This document shows, in pieces, positions 45,756 through 57,174 of a DNA stretch of 64,000 bases. Made by a program: the position numbers and the translations under genes. The DNA comes from Scleromitrula shiraiana (taxonomy: Eukaryota; Ascomycota; Leotiomycetes; Helotiales; Sclerotiniaceae): assembly GCA_028455995.1 (NCBI GenBank), contig JABELC010000016.1, positions 186,001 through 250,000 of the forward strand, given 5' to 3'. Position 1 is the stretch's first letter; each line of letters begins with the position of its first letter. Below the pieces are notes generated by a model that saw only the letters and a program-made list of their open reading frames with translations, did not search any database and was not told where the DNA came from.

Positions 45756-47893
45756 ATGCATTTTCAATGGGTCTCGTTATTGGTCTCGTTATTGGCCTTC
45801 ATCCCATCCGTTACAGCCCTCTATAGTACGGATGCAGGGATCTCCTACCCAGATCTTACTTCTAAACGAAAAATTACCAGTTTATCAGCCATTACCGTGC
45901 GTTCTTCATCGTTGAAAAGAGGTGTCGTTGCGGATTTCAAACCTGGATTTGAATGTGCACATCACTATGCTGATCGTACGTTATGAAGTTCCTTTCCGTA
46001 CTATGAAATAATTCTGATTTTTCTGTTTTAGATGATTCCATACTTCGAGGGGATCATTCCCGATTTGCAATCACATCTATGAGATATAGGTTACCGACAA
46101 TAGTGTTAGAAGACATTGAATTAGGCGTTAAGAATATCATGTGTTCAGAGTCAGCTATTGTTCTTAATTTTCCATCTGGGAAGATGTTAAAAGAAGCAAA
46201 AGAAGAATGGAAAGGCTTGGAAGAATTCCTGGTTGTCTCGTCACATGTAGGTTGCAACGGAGAGGGGGCAAGAGCCCCTTATTTGTAAGTACATTACCAT
46301 TAATAAGGGGATGATACCAGATAAAATTTCTTGTTTGCCTTACTAACAATCTTAATAGAGTTTCTAACGTGGAACATAATTTCAAAAATAACGCAGCTGT
46401 ACTTTCAGTGCAGAGAATCGAATGGGCGGATGCATATGATACGATGGAAGTTCGATTCGGGATGGGTCAATACGAGAAAAGTTCTGTTCGCACTCAAAAT
46501 AATTTGAGACGAAGAGATACTAGTGACACTAGTACTGATGCCACTAGTGTGACCACTGTTTCCGCAACGGCTTCATTTTCGGAGACTTTCTCTGTTCCTT
46601 CCGCTCCAACGGCTACTCCTACATCGAATACTTCCGTTCATGATATTGGTCACCAGGTTCCAGCGGGGTTTAGTCTTGCATCTTTCTCAGTTCCGTATGT
46701 TATCTTTCACTCTATACTTTCAGTCGGGTATTGAATTGTGACTAATATGGCTTTATATTCAGTTCCGGTGCTACGAAGGAGACACTGACAATGAAATGCT
46801 CAAATTGCTCTCTAACCGGTAGTATTGAAATTACTCAAGGTGTATTTACCATCAGCAATTCTTCAATCAGACTTGAGAAAGCTGTGAACTTTTTCAAACA
46901 AGGATTCTTTGAGGCAGCAGCGAATGGATTAGGAGCTCATATTGAGATTGATACTGCAGTTGCAGGTACTTTTACCGAATCATTCAGTCAGTCTTTGGTG
47001 ACTCTAGCTTTACCCGGTTTTCAGGTTAGTTATATACCCATTGTGGATAATAAAGATGACCGAATATTGACAATTATTAGATTCCAGAAATTGCTGCGAT
47101 TGGTCCTATGTGGGTTCCAACAGTCAAAGGAAGCATCAGTGTATCCACCAACTTAGACTTTAAGTACGGATTTGAAGTTGATGTTCCAGATAACTCATCT
47201 GTACTCCTAAACATTGGAAATCTTACAGAATCTTCAACTAAAGGATTCAGTAATGCCTCAGTAAACGCACTTCCATTAACATCAACCGATCCATCAATTG
47301 CCCTCACCCTCTCTCTGGCTCTTGAATCTCAAATCCTTCTCGGCGTTGACATCCTCGGTGGAAGCGGACAAATTAACACCGGGGCCTTTCTCTCCCTTCC
47401 CAGTCTCAGTGTTTCCATCACACAACTCTCGGCCGTAGATTCCAAATGCAACCCCATAATCAACAATTCGACAAGCGAATTTCTTGGTAATATTTTCCCC
47501 AGTCTTACCAACATCGTACCAAAGGCAGCCATAGGCGTTGGACTAGAAGCCAATGCTCAAATAGAAGCTGACGAAGTCGGCTTCGTGGAGGCAGTGGGTA
47601 CAACAGCTACATTGGCCGGAACTTCATTCTCGTTACCCACTGCTTGTCTGAGCTTCGATAGTAAGAAGAAAGCGTATGTTACTCCGACAGTATCATCAAG
47701 TACAAGTTCGAGTGCGATGGGTGGAACGATTACGGGATCAGGCGCTGCGGCCAGTGCTACTTCTTCAAGTACCGCTGATGGCAAGAAGAAAAAGAGTGCC
47801 GCAGGTCAAATACGTCCGCCTTCAAGCTTTTCTTCGATATGTTGGACCACTGGAATGCTGGTTGGTGTGTTGTTTGTTGCTCTTTCTTTGTGA
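45756..47893 (+). CDS. Secreted, GPI-anchored protein (DUF7029/DUF7223-type)
   Basis: Model: exons 45756-45975, 46032-46284, 46359-46694, 46763-47024 and 47081-47893, giving 627 residues; introns are 56-74 nt. The signal peptide is about 1-21 (HFQWVSLLVSLLAFIPSVTA). An N-terminal beta domain has VSNVEHNFKNNAAVLSV near 160. A Ser/Thr-rich linker follows (DTSTDATSVTTVSATASFSE). A second beta domain begins GATKETLTMKCSNCSLTGSIEI. A Ser/Ala/Gly stalk with KKKK precedes a hydrophobic GPI-attachment tail (SICWTTGMLVGVLFVALSL). The two-domain order fits the DUF7029 plus DUF7223 family of fungal surface proteins, whose biochemical role is unknown. Likely cell-wall or plasma-membrane surface located. 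The start is the ATG giving a proper signal peptide. Confidence 0.87.
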
Positions 47894-48358
47894 GAATTTT
47901 ATATCTTGAAGTTCAAACGTTTTTATTTAAGGAATTATATATTCTATTCCGGTTTTAATACCCATGGGGCAATGGCGTTGGATGTTGATTATCATGGTTT
48001 TTTAATCATTCATTTATACCTTTTCGATATTATATTGTTAGCAGTCACTCATCCAAAATATTCGTCATATTTGTTTCACATATATATATATATATCTACA
48101 AATGTTTTTGCGTCAACATTTCACGGCTAGATTAAAAAACACAAATCAATTCTCGTTATCTGAAAATTCTCTATTTGTGTTCTGCTCAAACTACTCAATT
48201 ATTCTTTAATCCCACGGCTGTAGAATGGTGAAGGAAACTATCAAGTATAGTTGTTAGTTTTCCCACGAATAATTCGTTTTTTCTTCCTCAAATTTTCCAC
48301 TCATAGGTCTCCACATAAGCCAAACGCGATACGGTTCAGGCGCAATGAACTTCTTCAA
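47894..48358. other. Convergent 3' regions
   Basis: AT-rich, with a TA dinucleotide run near 48082-48095. No gene. Confidence 0.6.
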
Positions 48359-49079
48359 TCACGCAAACTCTTCCTCGTCACCTTTTGTAACTGGTGGCAA
48401 ATCAAGAAAGAAGGGTCGAACAATGACAAAACCATGAGCCTTATGAAACTCGCGTCCGTCGTCTGTTGACTCAACAAACGCCTCAAGTCCCATTTCATCG
48501 GCAAGTTTGCAGCCCCATTCCATCATTAAACTACCTGCTCCTTGACAACGATGTTCGGGGTCAACGAAGCAGTAGTTTATGACTATAGATTTGAGTTAGC
48601 AACGTATGGCGAATTTTAAGAAGTAGAATGGGTTGGCTTACGCAAGTGTGGACGATTCATGACTGATAGACGGCCGCTGAAGAAGGTCACAAGCGTGTGA
48701 TCGGATATGGCCTTCAATGGACCTATTTACATTTCAGGTCAGTATTCGTAATACTCGCATATGTTGGTTGACCAAAAAATATCTTACCTTCCGGTCACCA
48801 CGTTGCTTTCCCAACAGGCTGGGTCGTTGCATATATGTTTATTTCATTGATGATCCATTCAAAACTACTGATGATCTTATCGCCATCGTTGACTGCGAGC
48901 CAGTGACTATTTGGATTGCCTGTATGCTATCCCCATTGTCGTTCTGAACACTCTTCAATGGTGGATCCTTTTAAAGCTTCCCAGAAACCGTTGGAGGGTG
49001 TTGCATAAGCTTTGTGCTCGACTTCCACCATCTCAGAAAAGTCAGCAAAGTTGGTCACTTCTGATAATTGAAGGGTCAT
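48359..49079 (-). pseudogene. GNAT N-acetyltransferase with two Trp-to-stop mutations
   Basis: Segments: exon 49079 to about 48790, then about 48723-48642, then about 48580-48359. Motifs include MTLQLSEVTNFADFSEMVEVEHKAY and HWLAVNDGDKIISSFEWIINE. The acetyl-CoA loop follows as CFVDPEHRCQGAGSLMMEWGCKLADEMGLEAF, shown here in two parts: EHRCQGAGSLMMEW and GCKLADEMGLEAF. DDGREFHKAHGFVIV completes the GNAT fold. In frame there is TAG at 48929-48927 (between QWG and HTGN) and TGA at 48797-48795 (between KATW and PEG). Both positions are expected to be Trp in relatives, so both fit G-to-A change of TGG. Splice sites and the rest are intact, so inactivation appears recent. Confidence 0.75.
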
Positions 49080-50315
49080 TGTAGGAATTGAGGGTTCTAT
49101 TGGCTTTCGAAAGTGTAATGTGTTAATGATTGATATTGAAATATCGCTGGAAAGTTCGCGGTCAGATATGACTTTAACATAGGTCAAGACCGATTCAATA
49201 TTAATTGTTGTTAAATAGATGGGGTGAAGAGAGGAAGTTTATGCCACCAATTGCAATGCCAACAGTTGGATGACTTGTCTCTGACCCAACAAATACCCAA
49301 CTTGACAACTTAATGCTTCCAGAAATAAAATGAGCCCCGAAAGTATATCTCGTGCGCACTTAGGTATATCCATCAGAGTTACAAAATGATGGGGAGAGTG
49401 GAGTAGCCAACGCATTTTGGAGTTGTGAATTGAAAGAAATTGTATGGAAGGGAGATACGAATAACTATATTGCAAATGTTGACTATTTCTCCCAACCAGG
49501 AATGTCGATATAAATCCTGGTGAACGACCAATTCCTCTTTTTAAACCCAGGTTCCCACGGCTTTGAAATAGGCACAGGAATATCCTGAGTTGATCTTTAT
49601 AAAATACTCCCGATTAAGTTACGTTTCCGTCAAAAGCTATAAATTACAGCGTCACCACTAGTGCATACAAGGGGCCGTCTAATCACACGTATAAGGTGAA
49701 TTGTAGGCTCAAATTGTCGGCTTTAGTCACTACAAATGAGTGGGATCATAAGGAATACCACCTACCGAGGCCCGAAATGTTTCCCACCTGGGTTTGAATC
49801 AAGCTTTGAACAATATTGATGGGCCGGTGACTGGAATATATCTTCGATAAGAGCTCTGATCAATACTTTTGTTCGGTTTGAGAGGGTACTCGAGGTATAG
49901 ACAGATGAAGTGTAATCTCTAGTTAGCTCTTATGTTCAAAGGATAAACTTATACGTTTTAGGTGCACTATTAATCGGCACCAAAATAAACGTTTATGGGG
50001 GTTTAGTACGGGAGAAAAACAATGAATCTTCTAATCTGCATAGGTAATACTGCTCGGCATCAAGATCAAAAAGTGGTAGTCCGTGAAGAAAAGCAGGTAT
50101 TCATGATCTTTTACTTTGTAAATCTAGCACGCGAGGACGGAACATAAGAAACAGCAACGAATGAGTAGTCGTGATACTGTAAGGTCATTCTTGTTATGTC
50201 TATCCAGCAAAGAAATGTAGTCTCTAAAATTCCACAGACCAAATCCCCCCTCTGACGAAAAACAGAGAAAACATCGATTGAGAAGGGACCGCTATCCAAT
50301 GCTCCACAATCTCAA
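49080..50315. other. Gene-free interval
   Basis: No supported coding frame or RNA gene. It separates the GNAT pseudogene promoter from the GST 3' end. Confidence 0.55.
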
Positions 50316-51129
50316 CTACTGCTTGGCAGCCAGTGCAGCCTTTTCTGCAAAGACCTTCTCAATAGCAGGTCTCTCAAGGAGTCTTTCCATCCAACTCACA
50401 AAATTAGAACTCGTAGATCTGAAATCCTCAAGAGTGTGTCCCGGGAAATTAAAAACGACTTTATACCAAGAAATGAACGATATATCAGCATAAGTGACCT
50501 TATCTCCAACAAGGTACTTCTTGCCTTCCAAGGCAGAATCGAGGACCTTTGTGACGCGCTTAATTTCGTTTGAGTAACGCTCGATAGCGGAGGGAACTTT
50601 CTCTGAGTGGAATTTCATAAACCAAGCATATTGACCGAAATATGGGCCTTGACCGGATGCTTGGAAGAACAGCCATTGTTGTGCTTCAAAATGCCCCTTG
50701 GTATCAGTAGGTTGAAGCTTCTTCTCTTTATCGTACGTCTCCATTAGATAGTTGATGATGGCACCAGATTCCCAAATAGTGATATCAGTATTCGGGTCAT
50801 GAATGGCAGGTACTCTGAAGAAATGTTTAGTATCTTGTTTCCCAATCGATGGAGCTGTCAAGCGCCCCATCAAAATTTCGTGTACAATTTAACTCACCGT
50901 CCATTTGGGTTGATCTAGAAGGCGAAATGGTTAGACTTGATTGTAAAGAATCGATTGAGATCAACATAGGCGAACGAACCTTCTCATAGATAGGTGTATG
51001 AAGATCAGCTGGATTTATGAACTCCGTCTCATACGAAATGCCAAGTTCCTCCAAAACACAAGCGACCTTCCATGGATTTGGTCCCGAGGCGTGAGAATAT
51101 AGATGAATCGGTTTGATAGACGACGACAT
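50316..51129 (-). CDS. Glutathione S-transferase (Ure2p/GST-like)
   Basis: Model: exons 51129-50980, 50914-50898 and 50814-50316, giving 221 residues. Exon 2 is only 17 bases and encodes INPNGR with the flanking codons. The thioredoxin-like N-domain has HLYSHASGPNPWKVACVLEELG, the cis-Pro segment VPAIHDP and the glutathione gamma-Glu contact ESGAIINYL. The all-helical C-domain has FFQASGQGPYFGQ and YLVGDKVTYADISF. This is the Ure2p-like cytosolic GST class in fungi, which conjugates or reduces electrophiles with glutathione. Length is normal. Role probably detoxification or stress response; nothing ties it to a specific neighbour. Confidence 0.92.
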
Positions 51130-51806
51130 TCTGAGGATTGTTGTGGTCTGCTTGTTAATTTATTTGTGGGAGGTGAATGTTGAGATGAGGTAATGACCAA
51201 TGTCAAGGTTTCGTATAAAGGTAGATAATTGATTTGAGTGGAGGCAGTTCAATTGATATTGTGAAGTAGATGAAGTTGATAAGTCGAAACTCTAGATAGA
51301 CGACGGCGATGATATATACCCCACGCCAAGGTTTGTGTAACCTGTGTATATGTTTGTCAGCTACGACTTCAAGTTTGTAAGCTGTGTACTTAGGCTGTCT
51401 GATTGATAATTCTGCTTATGCAGAATTATGGAATGTGGGGAGCTGGTGCAGCCACATGAATAAGCAGGTCAGAGACTTCCTTACATTCGTCTTGCTTACT
51501 CTTATGGCTACTTTAAGGTATCTTGGTGCACAATGCTTCACATTATCTATAGAGCTACCATGCTGCGATACGAAAGGAGGGCTTTTTTTTGCTACTGTAT
51601 CTTCTTCTTTGACCGTTACTGTATCCAATAAAAACAGTAATACAAATAGATGAAAAGGTTTAATCGGCGCTTGGGTACGAAGAAGACAACAATTTTCCAA
51701 CAATAGCTGCAAATATAACAGATTCTGGACTCGGAGAGTCAAATCTCTCAGGTATTTAACATGAAAATGTTGCAATTGACCATTCTTTCACAGCAAGAAA
51801 ATCATC
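51130..51806. other. Gene-free interval
   Basis: Upstream regions of the GST (minus) and of the broken methyltransferase (plus). Opposing open frames at 51384-51653 and 51416-51775 mirror each other and have no domain. Confidence 0.55.
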
Positions 51807-52680
51807 ATGACTGCACTCAGATTCTCTAAATCAGCATTTACGCCTCGCCAGGCTCAAATCTCCCAACCAGAATGGATAAAAGCATCCGCTGGCAAAGATC
51901 TTCTTCAAATTGCCCAAGCTTGTCTTTCTGGGTTACCGCCAATTACTCCCACATCAGTCATACACGACAATGGTTGCGGCGACGGTAATGTAACTCGAGC
52001 GATCCTATCAGACTTGAGTCCTATGGAATACCCAGCCAAGATTAATGCGACGGACATTGCGTCGGAACTTGTTGATATTCTGACAAAGACGTTGAAGCAC
52101 ATCAGTGGCTAGTAGTTAATCATTGATGCCTGCACAGAAGCTGGACTTTCCCGATAATACATTCGCACATAGTATCATGAATTGCGTAATCCTCCGCCTT
52201 TCAGATGCAGATGCAGCCAAAGCTTGTAGCGAAATGTACCGAACGCTTCATCCCGGGGGAGTAACGATAGTCAGAGAATAGACCTAGGTCCCGCATAGAG
52301 AAGCAATGGCCACAGCGCATTCTGCAACTCGTCCATCGGGATCAGAAGCTTTAGTCGGCGGGGCAAGTTGTTGGGTGGATAGGACATTGTTGCATCGGAG
52401 AACGAGAAAAGGTGGATTCAAGGATATAAATATAATTAAGGCAATATCCATGAGTGAAATTGATGATTTAAATGCCCGGGTTAAATATATGTAGAGCCTC
52501 CTGGGCAGAATAGATAGTGGTTGAGACCCAAGAGACGAGGAGAATTGGGATAAGGTGATCGAGGTTTTTAAGGTTTCTCTTGAAACTCAGCCTGTTGTGG
52601 AATTATTGGATGGTTGCAAAGCTAGATTCAAATCCTGGTGCTGGATAGCGCTGGCGATGAATGAGCTAGGAACGATACCA
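51807..52680 (+). pseudogene. Class I SAM methyltransferase with frameshift and four Trp-to-stop changes
   Basis: The first frame gives a start (MTALRFSKSAFTPRQAQ) and the SAM loop VIHDNGCGDGNVTRAIL with ATDIASELVDIL. A frameshift/indel near 52110-52140 leads to the second frame: FPDNTFAHSIMNCVILRLSDADAAKACSEMYRTLHPGG, in two pieces FPDNTFAHSIMNCVILRL and AAKACSEMYRTLHPGG. The second frame has stops at VRE-TAG-T-TAG-VPHRE (about 52278-52286), VKYM-TAG-SLLGR (about 52492) and DSG-TGA-DPRDEENW (about 52523). The surrounding sequence (EWTWVPHR, GWDPR) makes Trp the expected residue at each. Such enzymes (Methyltransf_25/UbiE-like) often tailor secondary metabolites. Clearly non-functional. Confidence 0.8.
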
Positions 52681-53262
52681 ATTCTGGTTCTAATTATACT
52701 GTTTTTTTCGATTGTGGAAAATCAGATAGTTTTATTTCATATTTGAACATCAAGATTATTGATAGTTTGTTTCAACTATATAGAACTATAAAATCTCAGG
52801 CGATAGTATTGCATAACAGTCATGATCTGAATCACAACTCACCCCAGGAACGAGTCTTTTCAGTCCGAATCAGCTATGCTTTATACCTCACTACAACACC
52901 ATCACTCAGAACCTTGTGCAAAAACTCGCGATTATCGATAACTGTTATCTCCTTTCGCTTTTGGCCATTATTAACTGAAGAAAGAAGGGGGGATGGAGGG
53001 CTCGTGGGTTGAGTATTGTCCACAAGGAGTATGATCCTGTGATGCTACCAATACAACTTAGAAAAACACTATTATAGATTCTTAAAGCAGATGTTTATGT
53101 CTTCGATCCCACTTCATGACTAAATTTCAAAACTATTGGGCAACCTGCCAAAATTCGACTGGCCCTGTTCGTTACAGCTATTTCAAGTCGGAGAAAGCAT
53201 ATATAGAGTCTTTAGATGGTATTCGGAGAGTAGGGGTTGAGGGTTTGAGGTTGCCAGAACGA
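52681..53262. other. Gene-free interval
   Basis: No supported feature. The region lies between the methyltransferase remnant and the 3' end of the subtilase gene. Confidence 0.55.
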
Positions 53263-56200
53263 TCATTTACATAGGTATCTATGACGGGTCAAAATACAAC
53301 TCTGATTGGAAAGTCGCTGGAATATACGTACCCCTCCAGTCAACGAGATAATCGTTTCCTTGATATTATCCAAGGTCATATCTTTACCAGACTCCGGAAC
53401 ATTGAAGTATTTTTGTACTTCGGGATATTTCTTCTCGTTACTCTTTTGGCTCATGTTCTCAAAGACCGACCTCATGATTGATTCTGTGCGTAGCTTTCGG
53501 CCTCTGAGAGAAGTCCGTTCTTTGTCTTTCTCTTTCTCGTCAATCAAATCAGCACAGAATATTATTAAAGCGGCAAGGCCGGATGCTAAAGCAGTAGCCA
53601 CAGAGCTTCCTTGAATTTCGTCGGTCTGTTCATCCAATATACTGTAAAGAACTTCTTGGCCAGGCAGAATGAATTCAGCAATCTTGGAATCGCCCGAGAA
53701 TGATTTGACTAGGTTGCCAAAACGAGTTGCAGATCCAATTCTGAACACTCCCGCCAGAGACACCGGATATATATTTTCCATCACCAGAGCGTCTTCGGTC
53801 TCTCGCAGGGAGGCAAATAAAAGAACGCTGGAGGCTATTGCAGCGTCGATTGCATGCTTGAGCTTTTCGGCGTCATTGGCGTTTTTATTAAATGACCAGC
53901 TCATCGAAATGATGTCCACTTTTTTCTCTAATGCCCAACGAACTGCCTTCAATATTAAAAGTTCTACTTGTTAGCAAGGATTTGATAATGAGGTGATAAT
54001 TAAGGTCGGTACCTTGGCTGCAGCACCTGCTGGGATTGCTGAATTCTCGTTTGGGATGATTTTGGCCACATAAAGTTCGACCATGGGGCACATCCTACAA
54101 ATTAAGTCCGCCATCACAGTTCCATGCGGACCAGCTTCGACGTAGTAGTTGTCGTTACTATCATCATCTCCTTGATCACTAAAGGACGCTCCGCCTGTAA
54201 CTCGGTGATTCATCTCCACCGGGTCAATCCCGTCATCAATAAGCCCTACTCTTACCTTGGATGTTGCCTGATTACCATTTGTAAATTGGAAAAGTTCACC
54301 AACAAAACTCTCCATATGTCTTATCCAATCATGACTATAGTAACGTGAGCTTAGTTCTCAGTGATAAGGGTCAGGGAGGGAGTGGAAGGATAGATAAGGA
54401 TTACTTCAACTTCTTTTGGCTAGCTAAAGCCCGATTTGCACCTAGATCCGAGTTGTCTGCCTCTTCGGCTATGGACTTTTCTATTTTAGTTTCAAGCTCT
54501 GACAAATGTCTCTTCCTTTTGAGAAATTGTGCTCGTAACTTTTCTTCAAACTTTGTTCGATAATTCTTTAGACTTCTTTCCGTCTCAGAGCCCTAGATGA
54601 TGTTCTCTAGTTAGCCTCGAGAAACTCAATTGTCAAAAGACTTTGAGACAGTATTGCAAGAAAAAGACTGCACGAACTCCATAAATTGTGACGTTTATTG
54701 CCGTAAGCTAGTCAATCTGTTAGCAGGTCAACTACCTCCCTATGGATTCGGCCACCTTAGCACTAACCTTTTCTAGATTGATAAGTCCATCCTCGCAAGC
54801 CCAGCTCTGTAGTGCTGAGTAATTGCCACTGCAATGCAATGAAACGGATTTAACTAGCGGTGCTGCTTTGAAGATTATCTCACTGCTTATGTCTAGTTTC
54901 TTCCACTCCCAATATTCCACACCAAACTCGGAAACTAGACTGATAATTTTTTCATCGGTATGTGGGCGACAGTTCAAATCATTTACAATGATTTTAAAAA
55001 TCTTTTTGACATTTTTCTCTCTTAGAAAGTCAAAGATTTTCGCGTATGTCTCCAGAATGTCGGAATCTTTGTCTTGGACTCTCATAGTAGTGGCCGGTGA
55101 GTTTCGAGGAGGTAGACTCACATAGCTCAACACCGTTTCAAACTCAAAGTCGACAAAGGTTTGTCTGACTATTGCATCAACAAATTTCGACCCGATAGGC
55201 TTCGAAACTCCCAAGTCAAGGCATATTTTGGGCTCTACAAGATTATCAGTATAAATAAAAAAGTTAGAGTTATAAGCTCAACATACCTGAATCACCAGGA
55301 TGATAGAGGCTTCTTACTTTCTCCGCATGGCTTTTCTTTGGATCCCCAATAATAGCATTTTTGAGTATATTGAGTACTTTCTTTCTTTCTTTTCCCCCCC
55401 AACTGTCTGTTACATCCTTTGGTTCATAAGATAGGAGCTCCTTATACACTGTTGTTTCGATTTGGCCAGAATACAAAGCTTTTGGGCATACCTGCACCAT
55501 CAATTGGATGATTGTAGTTAGTTGTTCCAGGGCTTGTTGGTCGTCCTCCTTAGGATGTTTGAATTTCTTGATTGCAATAAGTAAGGGCGTGTCTAAATCC
55601 TTGCTCTTCTCCATAATCATCTCCTTGTTGCTGAGATGAATAAGATGTATGACAGCTTCAAGATTGGGCCTCGATAGAAAACCATCGACCACGTTGTGCA
55701 AACAAGTTCTTGGCAAATCACCATTGAATTGAATTGCCTGTTCGAGAACTCTATCCAACTTCTGGAAATATTCAAGGATTTCTTTAGTGTCGTGAAAAGA
55801 GCACTGGTCTTTACTAGCAACTTTTTGTTTCGCCTCAATCAATGGATGAGTTGAGAGCATGAGGCACGGCTGATCTTTATCATAAGGTTTCTCCAATTGT
55901 TTCATAGTTACGCGATCTAGAAGGGGCTCCAGGATGCAATAAGCGATTTCGATGCACTTCTCAGATGCTATCTCAACAGCATTATGATGGGAAGATGTTT
56001 TTCTGGTGAGAATACTGAGATCTGCATATCTCGAAATAACCCATGGGATAATCTTCGGGATCATAGATTTCCAGAGACCAGATATTCCTGCATTATGTTC
56101 AAGTCCCCGTTCCTTGGCGACCAAATCTTTCATATGGCTAACTAGAATGTGTATGAATGTGCCTTCAGTACCCCACTGTGATAAAAATTCAGTCTTCGTC

Positions 56201-56652
56201 TCAAGGTATGTATATAGGTCTTGATCGTCGAAAGATTTGGGTTTAGACTTGGGCTTGCTACTCGGCTTCGATTTTTGTAGACGGTGGCTCAATTCACGAC
56301 ATATTTCATAATGTTCAAACGTAATCTTGGATGCTGTATGTCCTTCGCTCTCTCTCTCTCCATCTTCATTATCATCTTCCTCGGAATCATCGTCGGTATC
56401 CCCGTCTTCCTCTTCGTCCCCTTTATCCTGATCATCATTTTCGACACACTGAGGGCGATTTTCATGGGCCGTATTGTCACTCTTAAGTACTTCATTATAC
56501 CCATGGCTTGAATTTAACATTGTTAGATCAGCTTGTCCTGAACTCTTTTTGTCGGTAAGTAGAAGCTTCTGATGTTGCGGCTTCTTCAATCCGCTAGGCG
56601 AAAAGAGGTCTTCGATCATGATTGACCCCATTCTGGATCGATTGTGAGCCAT
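53263..56652 (-). CDS. Large intracellular subtilisin-like serine protease (S8), HET-Q2-like layout
   Basis: Model: exons 56652-55287, 55234-54768, 54707-54678, 54592-54405, 54334-54013 and 53946-53263, giving 1018 residues; introns are 52-85 nt, and exon 3 is 30 nt. There is no signal peptide. The N-terminal 150 residues are polar with an acidic run (EEEDGDTDDDSEEDDNEDGE). About 150-450 is a helical, ankyrin-like region (LHNVVDGFLSRPNLEAVIHLIHLS). About 456-690 is a mixed region ending in a charged helix. The C-terminal peptidase has Asp717 (GLIDDGID), His754 (GPHGTVMA) and Ser906 (QGSSVATALASG), so the triad is complete. The usual oxyanion Asn motif (GN) is not obvious in LLFASLRETED. A final intron near 53335 is possible and would alter only the last residues. 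It is divergent from the 286-residue gene with 522 bp between. Confidence 0.85.
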
Positions 56653-57174
56653 TGATGTTGATAAATCGGACTGAATTGAACAATAGGATTTTCCGAGTTC
56701 AGAATTGAATAACAATAAAAAATTGTGAGTATATCTTTCTTTGAGATGGCAAATATCAGATTTGATACTTCTTGCACTGCAATACACGGCATACATAACC
56801 TGCAAGTTTGGATACATACAGCGAAATTTACTTCGTACATGATGTTGATGATTAAAATGTTTGGGGGCGATTTGCGGCTGAAATTAAATTTTTGTAGAGA
56901 AGTGTGCTGCAGCTCGTATACGATTAAGGTAATATGCTCTAGCACTCACATCGATGAATCATTTAAGTATTACGGCATGATGTGCGAGGATGTCATTAAG
57001 ACGCCAATATCAATTAATCGTGCGACCAATATGGGGTAGTTTGTGTCACATGAATTCCGATGAGGCTGTTTCAATCTCGTAATACATGACTGATACCTAT
57101 ATAAGCAATGGGAGTTGGATTGCCATCGTCTCTCCTTTCAGTATTGTTGTGGCATTGTGATGAGATCCCTAGTC
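56653..57174. promoter_or_regulatory. Shared promoter of subtilase and 286-residue gene
   Basis: The two start codons face away from each other across 522 bp. A TATA box (TATATAAG, 57098-57105) serves the plus-strand gene, about 60-75 bp before its candidate ATGs (57160 and 57175). No clear TATA is seen for the subtilase. Confidence 0.6.
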
